From: Bradyrhizobium sp. LTSP849
GTDB lineage: Bacteria > Pseudomonadota > Alphaproteobacteria > Rhizobiales > Xanthobacteraceae
Reading direction: 5' to 3'
Assembly: GCF_000938255.1 (NCBI RefSeq)
Contig: NZ_JYMR01000051.1
Location: 1-64,000 of the forward strand
DNA: 64,000 nt
Below the pieces are notes generated by a model. That model did no database searches. It was given only the letters and a program-made list of their open reading frames with translations, and had not been told where the DNA came from. The position numbers were made by a program, and so were the translations under genes. Positions 8,476 through 15,127 of this stretch are shown one piece after another (within the stretch, counting starts at the first letter, position 1; each line of letters begins with the position of its first letter).

Positions 8476-9099
8476 ATGAGCGATCCCTCCGTCCGAGAGG
8501 CGCAGCTTCGCGCGCGGGTGATCGAGCTGGCGCGGGCCCAGGACCCCTACGCGCACATCTTTGCAGGCAAGGACTTTCGGCGCGACTATGTCGCCGCGCG
8601 TACGGTCGCCTGGAGCACGCTGTTCAACGACATGCGCGAGACGACCAGCCGCGTGCTCGAGATCGGCTCCAAGGAGGGGCGATCTGCGGTGTTCTGGTTC
8701 GAGTTCTTCGCCGGCGCGCACCTCACCTGCGTCGATCTCTTCCGCGAGGACGATGCCGAGCGGTTCGACCGCAACCTTGCCGCCTATGGCCCGCGGCTGC
8801 GCAAGATCGTTGGCACGTCGATCAAGGCGCTCGGCATGCTGCGCGAAGAGAACGCGGTCTTCGATTTCATTTATGTCGACGGCAGCCATCAGCGCGACGA
8901 CGTGATGATCGATTGCCTCGGCGCCTGGCGCCTGCTGCGCGATGGCGGCGTGATGCTGATGGACGACTACACCTGGATGCCGGACAATCCCGATTCGATG
9001 CGCGTCGCGCCCGCCGTCGACACCTTCCTCGCCTGGCACGACGATGCCCAGGTGATCCTCAAAAGCCACCAGGTCGCTGTACGGAAGCGTTCGGCGTAG
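8476..9099 (+). CDS. Class I SAM-dependent methyltransferase (Methyltransf_24 type)
   Basis: This 207-residue protein has a Rossmann-fold SAM site beginning RVLEIGSKEGRSAVFWFEFF. An acidic strand end LTCVDLF follows, then FDFIYVDGSHQRDDVMIDCL with GGVMLMDDYTW, the pattern of the Methyltransf_24 group. The substrate is unknown. The stop codon TAG at 9097-9099 is formed by the first bases of a family A palindromic repeat, so the repeat may have shaped the C-terminus. The gene is divergent from the exported protein at 7996-8385. Confidence 0.85.
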   Translation: MSDPSVREAQLRARVIELARAQDPYAHIFAGKDFRRDYVAARTVAWSTLFNDMRETTSRVLEIGSKEGRSAVFWFEFFAGAHLTCVDLFREDDAERFDRNLAAYGPRLRKIVGTSIKALGMLREENAVFDFIYVDGSHQRDDVMIDCLGAWRLLRDGGVMLMDDYTWMPDNPDSMRVAPAVDTFLAWHDDAQVILKSHQVAVRKRSA

Positions 9100-9187
9100 C
9101 CCGGATGGAGCGAAGCGAAATCCGGGAAGCGTGTGCGAGCCGACAGGTCCATCCCGGATTTCGCTTCGCTCCATCCCGGCTACGGGC
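9095..9187. repeat. Palindromic intergenic repeat, family A copy 2
   Basis: GTAGCCCGGATGGAGCGAAG on the left is matched by CTTCGCTCCATCCCGGCTAC on the right. It starts inside the last codons of the methyltransferase gene. Confidence 0.85.
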
Positions 9188-9211
9188 TTACATTCGTACT
9201 ATCCGGAATCG

Positions 9212-9242
9212 AAAAAGCCGGACGCTCCCTCCAGCGTCCGGC
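9212..9242 (-). terminator. Strong rho-independent terminator of the CHRD gene
   Basis: A perfect 10-bp stem GCCGGACGCT/AGCGTCCGGC with a 6-base loop, followed on the minus strand by TTTTT. It lies 28 bases beyond the CHRD stop codon. Confidence 0.9.
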
Positions 9243-9269
9243 CTTTACGCAACGAAGTTGCTATAAAGC

Positions 9270-9689
9270 TTACTTCGTCACCTGACCGCGGATCTCGCCG
9301 CCCGGATTGGCCGCGGTGTGAACGTTGACATAGAGCTTGCCGGCGAGGAGGTCGGAGGCCTGCGCGTCGGTCAGCGTGGCCGAGCCCTCGACCGGGCTGT
9401 TGGCGGCGCCGGGAATCGGGACCGCGACGCCGGCGTTCTTGCCGGTCTCGGCGGGGCCGTGGAAATGGGCGGCGGTGGCGGGGCCCGAGAGGCCGGAATA
9501 GCTCAGCTTCCAGGAGAGCTTCTTGCTGGCGGCGTCATAGTCGAGATCGGCCGTGCCGGTGCCGCTGCTGGTGGTGGCGGGGACTTCGGACTTGCCGTCC
9601 AGTGTCGCCTTCAGTTTCTCCGCGCTGGCGGGGCTTGCGAATGCGACGGCGGCTCCGAGGGCCAGCGTGGCAAAAAGGGCTTTGTTCAT
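9270..9689 (-). CDS. CHRD domain protein, exported
   Basis: This 139-residue protein has a clear Sec signal peptide ending ASPASAE. The mature part is a single CHRD domain: LDGKSEVPATTSSGTGTA, then LSYSGLSGPATAAHFHGPA, then LYVNVHTAANPGGEIRGQV. CHRD domains are found in chordin and in many small secreted bacterial proteins of unknown function; the conserved His residues suggest metal or ligand binding. It is a single-gene unit with its own terminator. The GGGAGAGACCC ahead of the ATG is a good ribosome site. Confidence 0.92.
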   Translation of the reverse strand: MNKALFATLALGAAVAFASPASAEKLKATLDGKSEVPATTSSGTGTADLDYDAASKKLSWKLSYSGLSGPATAAHFHGPAETGKNAGVAVPIPGAANSPVEGSATLTDAQASDLLAGKLYVNVHTAANPGGEIRGQVTK

Positions 9690-9842
9690 GGGTCTCTCCC
9701 GGTTGACATCTGATTGCTGTCAATCTGCAAACAGTGCGGTTCGGACTTTATTCCCGCATTTCGATCAAACCATCTAAATTATTCGTGGCTGGAGCGGGTG
9801 CGGGATGATCCGTAAATTCGCCCGAGCTCGATGGGATCCTCA

Positions 9843-10769
9843 ATGTTGCGACGAACAATTTCTGTCATCCTGATCGCCGTCATCGCAGCCCTGGGCGTCT
9901 ATTGGTGGCTGACCGCGCCGACCGCGCTGGCCTTGCCGGCGCCCACGCGCGGGCCCGATCTCGCCAATGGGAAAGAGCTGTTCAACGCCGGTGGGTGCTC
10001 GTCCTGTCATGCGGTCCCCAATCAGCCTGATCGCCTGCGGCTCGGCGGCGGCCTGCCGCTCGGCTCGCCATTCGGGACATTCTACGCGCCGAACATTTCG
10101 CCCGATCCGACCGACGGCATCGGCCGCTGGCGCGAGGCCGATTTCGTCAACGCCGTGATGCGCGGTATTTCGCCCGAAGGCACGCATTATTTCCCGGCAT
10201 TCCCCTACACCTCCTACCATATTGCGAAGGCCGATGACGTCCGCGATCTCTTTGCCTATCTGAAGACGCTGCCGCCCGTATCGGGCAGGGTGCGCGACCA
10301 CGATTTGCCGTTTCCGTTCAATATCCGCCGCAATGTCGGCATCTGGAAATTGTTGTTCATGGACGTCAGGCCGTTCATGCCGGATGCAACGCGGTCGGCG
10401 CAATGGAATCGCGGCGCCTATCTCGTGAACGGCTTTGGCCATTGCGCCGAGTGCCACAGCCCGCGCAATTTTCTCGGCGGCGTCATCACATCGCAGCGCT
10501 TCGCCGGTGGCCCCAATCCCGAAGGCGAGGGCTGGGTGCCGAACATCACGCAGAAGGGCATCGGTAGCTGGAGCGAGAAGGAGATCGCCGATTTCCTCGA
10601 AACCGGCGACATGCCCGAAGGCGACAGCGCATCAGGCTCGATGCGGCCGGTGATCAAGAACCTGGCGCAGCTGACGCCTGAGGATCGCGCCGCGATGGCG
10701 GCCTACCTCAAATCGCTGCCGCCGGTCGATGGACCGACACCGCCAAAGCGCAAGGAGGGCGGCGGCTAA
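9843..10769 (+). CDS. Diheme c-type cytochrome
   Basis: A protein of about 308 residues with an N-terminal membrane segment (VILIAVIAALGVYWWL) acting as signal or anchor. It carries two heme motifs, CSSCH at residues 52-56 and CAECH at 201-205, each followed by a cytochrome c fold with distal Met candidates. Two-domain cytochromes of this kind (gluconate/alcohol dehydrogenase cytochrome-subunit type) pass electrons from periplasmic dehydrogenases to the respiratory chain. No dehydrogenase gene is adjacent, so the partner is unknown. The C-terminus is Pro/Lys/Gly-rich. An upstream in-frame ATG at 9831 is also possible. Confidence 0.88.
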   Translation: MLRRTISVILIAVIAALGVYWWLTAPTALALPAPTRGPDLANGKELFNAGGCSSCHAVPNQPDRLRLGGGLPLGSPFGTFYAPNISPDPTDGIGRWREADFVNAVMRGISPEGTHYFPAFPYTSYHIAKADDVRDLFAYLKTLPPVSGRVRDHDLPFPFNIRRNVGIWKLLFMDVRPFMPDATRSAQWNRGAYLVNGFGHCAECHSPRNFLGGVITSQRFAGGPNPEGEGWVPNITQKGIGSWSEKEIADFLETGDMPEGDSASGSMRPVIKNLAQLTPEDRAAMAAYLKSLPPVDGPTPPKRKEGGG

Positions 10770-10840
10770 AGCCTGCCCTTTGCAATTGACACCCCGTGAT
10801 TGCACCTCCATCGTTGCCGATCTCGGAATTGGAATGCGTC

Positions 10841-10939
10841 ATGATGGGGCGTGGAATTTTCGTGCTGTGGCTGATCGTTTCGGTGCGTGATTTTGCCGTG
10901 CCGCACGAAGCACGCCTCGCGGCCCAACCGTTCGGTTGA
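10841..10939 (+). CDS. Possible 32-residue peptide or leader upstream of the nucleotidyltransferase gene
   Basis: A short frame starts with ATGATG, encodes a hydrophobic stretch (GIFVLWLIVSV) and then RDFAVPHEARLAAQPFG. It ends TGA one base before the next ATG (10941), so translation could be coupled. There is no strong Shine-Dalgarno sequence. It could be a leader peptide, a modified peptide, or chance. No homologue is recalled. Confidence 0.25.
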   Translation: MMGRGIFVLWLIVSVRDFAVPHEARLAAQPFG

Positions 10940-10940
10940 G

Positions 10941-12530
10941 ATGGCACCAAAGCTACCGACCGCGTTGGGCCCGCGTCATCTGACGTTGTTCAGGGCCGCT
11001 CTTGGGCAGGGCCAGACCGCGATCGACGCCTATCAGGCCTGGCGCGCCTCCGAGCCGCTCGATGCGGCCGACGAAGTCGTCTACCGCACCATGCCGCTGC
11101 TCGTGGCCACCGCCGACATGGCGGGGATCACCGACGCCGACACCAAGCGGATGCGCGGTGTCGTCAAGCATGTCTGGCTGTCGAACGCGACGCGGGTCCG
11201 CGATATCGTCGCGGCCTCCGCCGCGCTCAAGAAAGCCGGCATCGCCGCCCTGCTGATCAAGGGCGGCGCGCTGTTCGCGCGCGACGAGAGCTACATGGCG
11301 AAGCGCATGACCGGGGATTACGATCTCCTGGTCCGCCGCGCGGACGCGCCGCGCGCCATCGACGTGCTGCGGCAGGCCTCCTTCCGCAGCCACGGCATGA
11401 ACGTCGAGCTGTTCTCGGAGTCCGATTTCGACCGCGACATCCATGCGGTTGCGATGTCGCGGGCCGGCCTCAGCCGGGCCATCGACCTGCACTGGCGCGC
11501 GCTGTTCTGGCTCGACGACGAGCGCTTTACCGAGGAGCTGTTCAGCTCGGCCGAGACGGCGACGCTGCTGACGCATGAGGTGCTGATCCCCGGCCTTGCC
11601 GAACATCTGGCGATTGCGGCGATGCGGCCGGAGCCTGCCGATCAGAACGAGATGGTGTCCCGGGCGCTCGAGGTCGTCCATGTCCTGCAAATCGCCGGCG
11701 CGACGGTCGATTGGGATCGCTTCCGTTCGATCGTGACGCGCTACAATGGCAACCTGTTTGCAGCACAATTGCTCGATGTCGTTGCGCGCGAGATGCCGGC
11801 GATGGTGCCGGATGGTCTGGTGGAGCAGCTGTGGGATTACGGCCCGCCGGGGAAGTCGATCGAGATCTCCATCCGCACCGTGCCGCAGGCGCAGCGCACG
11901 CCATGGCAGCAGTTTTGGGTCGCCTTCTTCGCGTCGCTGCGCGCGCAATTCAAGGCGCCGTTCCGGTCGGGGGATTGGCTGAAATTGCCCGGGGCGGCCA
12001 TGGCGGCGTTCGATGCCAGCGTCGTGCATTTTCCCTTGTTCAGGGATGCGATCCTGAAGCGGATCTGGCAGCAGACGGCGAGCGCGGCATATCCGCTGCG
12101 GGGTAAGGGCGTCTGGTTCGGGCAGGGATTTTCGATTCCGGAGGACGAGGGGCGGTGGACGGATCGTCAGTTCGCGATCATCGAGGTGCCGGTCGACGAG
12201 CAGAAGATTGGCTTGGCCGCGGTGGAGCTAGCGGTGGTGCCATTCCTGCCGCCGGGGACGGACAGCTTTCCGTTCGCGGCCTATGCCGGCGCCGGTGTCG
12301 TGTTGCAGTTGACGGCGGGGCGCAACGATCCGATGCCGTTCAAGATCACGCTGAACGCGAAGATCGTCGGCGCCGGCCGGCGCAAGATCGTCGTCGCGCT
12401 GCGGATGCTCGATGCGCGGCGCCCGATGGACATTGGCCATTCGATCGATCACCGCCTGCTCGGATTGTTCGTGAAGTCGGTCTCGGTCGACGGCGTTTTG
12501 GTTTTCACTCTGGCGGGCGCCGGGCCTTGA
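10941..12530 (+). CDS. Nucleotidyltransferase family protein (PF14907-like)
   Basis: This 529-residue protein has the nucleotidyltransferase core LLIKGGALFARD followed by MTGDYDLLVRR (acidic pair Asp126/Asp128), the pattern of the 'uncharacterised nucleotidyltransferase' family PF14907. It continues as a helical region and a C-terminal part of unknown fold (from ~370) that may be a beta domain. Relatives occur in peptide-modification loci together with HPr-kinase-like and PqqD-like proteins, as here. The reaction is unknown. It converges with the glycosyltransferase gene and overlaps it by 26 bases at the 3' ends. The ATG at 10941 is preferred over 10887 because conserved sequence begins there. 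Confidence 0.8.
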   Translation: MAPKLPTALGPRHLTLFRAALGQGQTAIDAYQAWRASEPLDAADEVVYRTMPLLVATADMAGITDADTKRMRGVVKHVWLSNATRVRDIVAASAALKKAGIAALLIKGGALFARDESYMAKRMTGDYDLLVRRADAPRAIDVLRQASFRSHGMNVELFSESDFDRDIHAVAMSRAGLSRAIDLHWRALFWLDDERFTEELFSSAETATLLTHEVLIPGLAEHLAIAAMRPEPADQNEMVSRALEVVHVLQIAGATVDWDRFRSIVTRYNGNLFAAQLLDVVAREMPAMVPDGLVEQLWDYGPPGKSIEISIRTVPQAQRTPWQQFWVAFFASLRAQFKAPFRSGDWLKLPGAAMAAFDASVVHFPLFRDAILKRIWQQTASAAYPLRGKGVWFGQGFSIPEDEGRWTDRQFAIIEVPVDEQKIGLAAVELAVVPFLPPGTDSFPFAAYAGAGVVLQLTAGRNDPMPFKITLNAKIVGAGRRKIVVALRMLDARRPMDIGHSIDHRLLGLFVKSVSVDGVLVFTLAGAGP

Positions 12531-13185
12531 TGGCCTTGCGCAACGCCAGCAGCGTCTCGCGGTTTTGCGCCTCTGTGTTGGTGCGGCCACCATTGCCGAG
12601 ATGAAGCCGGCGCCGGACGACGACGTCGTCGACATGTGCGCCTTTCAGGCCGCCCTGCTTGGCGCGGCCGAGCCATGCGATGAAGAAGGTTGCGGGCAGG
12701 CTCTCGTCGAATGGGCCGGCCCGGTCGAGCGCGTCGCGCCGGATCAGCATGCATTGCTTCAATTCGCCCGGCATGATCTCGACGGCCGGCTTGAGGCGCT
12801 CGCGCTGGTGTTCCGGCACGTCGGGACTGACGAATTGCTGGACCTTGCCGAACACGGCCTCGACGTCACTGTTCCGTTCGAGCAGCGCCAGTTGCAGCTC
12901 CAGTTTTCGCGCCGTCCAGAGATCATCCGCATCGCAGAAGCCGATCAGCTCGCCACGAGCCATCGCCAGGCCCTTGTTGACGGCGACGGACTGGCCGCTG
13001 TTCGTCTGATTGAGCGCGATGATGCGGTCGCCTAACCGCGCGAGAATGTCGCTTGTGCCGTCGGTTGATCCATCGTCGATGACGATGACCTCGCCGGCCG
13101 GGACGGTCTGGCCGAGCACGCTCTCGATCGCCTCGGCAATGTAAGCCTCGGAATTGTAGGCGGCGATGATCACGGAGACCAGCAT
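12505..13185 (-). CDS. Family 2 glycosyltransferase
   Basis: This 226-residue GT-A protein begins MLVSVIIAAYNSEAYIAEAI. It has the nucleotide-sugar motif VIDDGSTDGT and the metal-binding FCDADDLW, and ends in a shortened, Arg-rich tail. It has no membrane segment, so it is probably cytosolic or peripheral. GT2 enzymes transfer a sugar from a nucleotide donor; donor and acceptor are unknown. It is the last gene of a leftward unit PqqD-like > HPr-kinase-like > GT2, starting 12 bases after the kinase stop. That linkage suggests the acceptor may be a peptide or a polysaccharide handled by the same system (inference). Confidence 0.87.
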   Translation of the reverse strand: MLVSVIIAAYNSEAYIAEAIESVLGQTVPAGEVIVIDDGSTDGTSDILARLGDRIIALNQTNSGQSVAVNKGLAMARGELIGFCDADDLWTARKLELQLALLERNSDVEAVFGKVQQFVSPDVPEHQRERLKPAVEIMPGELKQCMLIRRDALDRAGPFDESLPATFFIAWLGRAKQGGLKGAHVDDVVVRRRLHLGNGGRTNTEAQNRETLLALRKAIKARRPPE

Positions 13186-13197
13186 ATTGGTGCAGCC

Positions 13198-14205
13198 TCA
13201 GAGTCGTTCCAGTTGAAGGGCGAAGGCGGAGGGAATGTCCATCGGGTTGGTGCCGGTGTCGGCGAAAAACACCGGTGTGAGGCCTCCGATCCGCGCAACC
13301 TTGTCGGCGATCTCGTTGGGCCATCCCGGCAGCTCGTAGGCCGTGGTCGGCAGCAGCGCGCGGAACGCATCCGATTGTCGCGCCGGTGTGAATTCGGGCA
13401 ATGCCGCGCCGCGCCGGCGCGGGATGAAGAGCGCGCGCAGTTGGCCGCCGCCAATGCGCTCGCCGAGATCGGCGAGGCTGAGCTCATGACGCGGCTCGCC
13501 GTTGAAGTCCGAAACCGGCGTGGTTTCGCCGATGAAGCTTTTGAACGTATCGACGAGGGAAGGGCGCAGCCGCGCCGAGCAGAACAGCGGCTCGATCTGT
13601 CCGGTCTCGCTGTTGACCGCAACGAAATCGTCGCCCGCGTAACGCCAGCCGGCTTTCGCACAGGCGAGCGCCGCGGTGGTCTTGCCGCTGTGGCCTTCGC
13701 CCGCGAGCAGCGTGAAGCCTGCTGTGCTTCCGACGGCGGCGGCATGGACGGCGCACCAGGGCGTCTCATGCATCATGGCGTGGATCAGCGAGATCGCCGG
13801 GCGGCTGCGGATCCAGGGCGGCGCTTCGCCCTTCGGCAGCCACGCGATGCCACGCCGCGCGATCAGGTCGACCGCGTACAGCACGGGAATGACGGCCGGC
13901 TGCCACACCGAATAGATTCCGTCCTCGATCAGGAGCCGCGGTTTTTCGGAGGCTTCAGGCACGAGTGCGGAGAGATCATGGTCGGCAGCGGTGATGAAGC
14001 GCAGGTCGAGATCGATGGTATCAGGCGGGCGCTGGATGTAGGCCGGCAGGAACATGCGAGCCAAATCCTGCGAGGCAAACCCGAGACGCAAACCGAACGG
14101 CCCGCAGCGCGCCTGCGCCTCGATCGGCTCTGACATTGTCTTGTCGAAGTCTGCTTTGGCGAAGACCTTCGCGATCTCCTGCCGGATGAGACCGCTAGCT
14201 TTCAT
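13198..14205 (-). CDS. HPr-kinase-like (HprK-related) ATP-binding protein
   Basis: This 335-residue protein has a P-loop GEGHSGKTT (Gly169-Lys175) and, about 15 residues later, YAGDDFVAV, the acidic motif that follows the P-loop in HPr kinase/phosphorylase. The N-terminal half lacks recognisable HprK sequence. The PTS-type signature loop of genuine HprK is not obvious, so it is an HprK-related kinase, not the PTS regulator. Such proteins phosphorylate peptides in some lasso-peptide loci and occur with PqqD-like chaperones in 'HPr-rel' systems. Its ATG directly abuts the TAG of the PqqD-like gene, implying coupled translation. Confidence 0.82.
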   Translation of the reverse strand: MKASGLIRQEIAKVFAKADFDKTMSEPIEAQARCGPFGLRLGFASQDLARMFLPAYIQRPPDTIDLDLRFITAADHDLSALVPEASEKPRLLIEDGIYSVWQPAVIPVLYAVDLIARRGIAWLPKGEAPPWIRSRPAISLIHAMMHETPWCAVHAAAVGSTAGFTLLAGEGHSGKTTAALACAKAGWRYAGDDFVAVNSETGQIEPLFCSARLRPSLVDTFKSFIGETTPVSDFNGEPRHELSLADLGERIGGGQLRALFIPRRRGAALPEFTPARQSDAFRALLPTTAYELPGWPNEIADKVARIGGLTPVFFADTGTNPMDIPSAFALQLERL

Positions 14206-14634
14206 CTAGTTCTCTTTGTAGGTCTCTTGGGTCTCGCGCAGTGGCCAGCCTTCCTCGCCGGCATCGTGCACGGGATCCATCAGCAACAGCTCCCGCAGAT
14301 TGTCGAAGCGCTGGAATTCCGGCGCGGCAAACGGGCCCACCGGCGACCATGTCTCACTGCGCGCATCAGCCGTGCCGTTGGCGATGAGGCCTTCCGCCAG
14401 CATGCTGTCGACGAAGGCTTGCACTTGGCTCGTGATGGAGCCGGGATCGTCGCCGGTGGTGGCAGCGAAGGCACCAGCGATCTCCTCAACCGTTCGGCCG
14501 GCCTTGAGGCCAAGCCAGACCTGGGCGGCGCTGCCGTCGAGGTTGTAGTAGACGCCATTCTGATAGTTGGCCAACACCACTTCACTATCGAATTGCTGGC
14601 TGATCAGGAGCGGCACCGACGTGGTGAGGGCCAT
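14206..14634 (-). CDS. PqqD-like peptide-chaperone protein
   Basis: This 142-residue protein's residues ~10-90 fit the PqqD fold: FDSEVVLANYQNGVYYNLDG, then AAQVWLGLKAGRTVEEIAGAF and VQAFVDSMLAEGLI. PqqD domains (RiPP recognition elements) bind leader peptides and present them to modifying enzymes. The 50-residue acidic C-terminal extension, ending QETYKEN, is additional to the usual ~90 residues. It is the first gene of the leftward unit with the HPr-kinase-like and GT2 genes. The start is uncertain: GTG at 14652 or TTG at 14733 would lengthen the N-terminus. Confidence 0.75.
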   Translation of the reverse strand: MALTTSVPLLISQQFDSEVVLANYQNGVYYNLDGSAAQVWLGLKAGRTVEEIAGAFAATTGDDPGSITSQVQAFVDSMLAEGLIANGTADARSETWSPVGPFAAPEFQRFDNLRELLLMDPVHDAGEEGWPLRETQETYKEN

Positions 14635-14743
14635 GATTTGCTCAGTGCTCACTTCAATTCCAAAAACTGCAATTCCAAGGGGCCGCACGCTAGCATAGGC
14701 GCCCGGCTGCGAGAACCGCGCGCCTTGCGTCAATTCCGGGCAG

Positions 14744-14998
14744 TCAGCTCGCGCCGAACGCCTTGAAGGTGATGATGGTGAGCGTGTCCTGGATGCCCGG
14801 CAGCACCTGCACCTTCTCGTTGATGAAATGGCCGATGTCGGTGTCGTTGTCGACGTAGAACTTCACCAGCAGGTCGTAATGGCCGGCCGTGGAGTAGATC
14901 TCGGAGGCGATCTCGGCTTCGGCGAGCGCGTTGGCGACCGTGTAGGACTGGCCGAGCTTGCATTTGATCTGGACGAAAAAGGGAACCATTGCAGTCAC
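14744..14998 (-). CDS. Stand-alone Lrp/AsnC ligand-binding domain protein
   Basis: An 84-residue protein consisting only of the regulator-of-amino-acid-metabolism (RAM) alpha/beta sandwich of Lrp/AsnC regulators. It reads VPFFVQIKCKLGQSYTVANA, then STAGHYDLLVKFYVD and PGIQDTLTIITFKAF. There is no helix-turn-helix. Such proteins form dimers or higher rings and bind amino acids, and may modulate full-length Lrp proteins. It lies 110 bases upstream of the PqqD-like gene on the same strand. A start three codons later (14989) is equally possible. Confidence 0.85.
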   Translation of the reverse strand: MTAMVPFFVQIKCKLGQSYTVANALAEAEIASEIYSTAGHYDLLVKFYVDNDTDIGHFINEKVQVLPGIQDTLTIITFKAFGAS

Positions 14999-15097
14999 TC
15001 CGAAGGCATATCTTTGGGGCTAATAGGCCAAAACCAGCCGGATTTAGCAAGCGAACTTGCCGGCCGCAGGAATAGGCCGCCCTGGCGCGCAGATACC

Positions 15098-15127
15098 AGT
15101 CTTGCCCTACGAAGTCTTGCCCTACGA
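15098..15127. repeat. 15-bp tandem duplication at the end of the hybrid kinase gene
   Basis: AGTCTTGCCCTACGA occurs twice in direct succession. The kinase stop codon (15122-15124) lies in the second copy. It appears to be a recent slippage duplication with no effect on the protein. Confidence 0.9.

Noticed and set aside
7996..9174. 392-codon minus-strand frame
   Set aside because: Only the last 129 codons (from 8385) look like a real gene, with a ribosome site and signal peptide; the rest is antisense to the methyltransferase gene.
10941..14634. Complete lasso-peptide gene cluster
   Set aside because: No asparagine-synthase-like cyclase, transglutaminase-like protease or credible precursor is found; only the accessory-type proteins are present.
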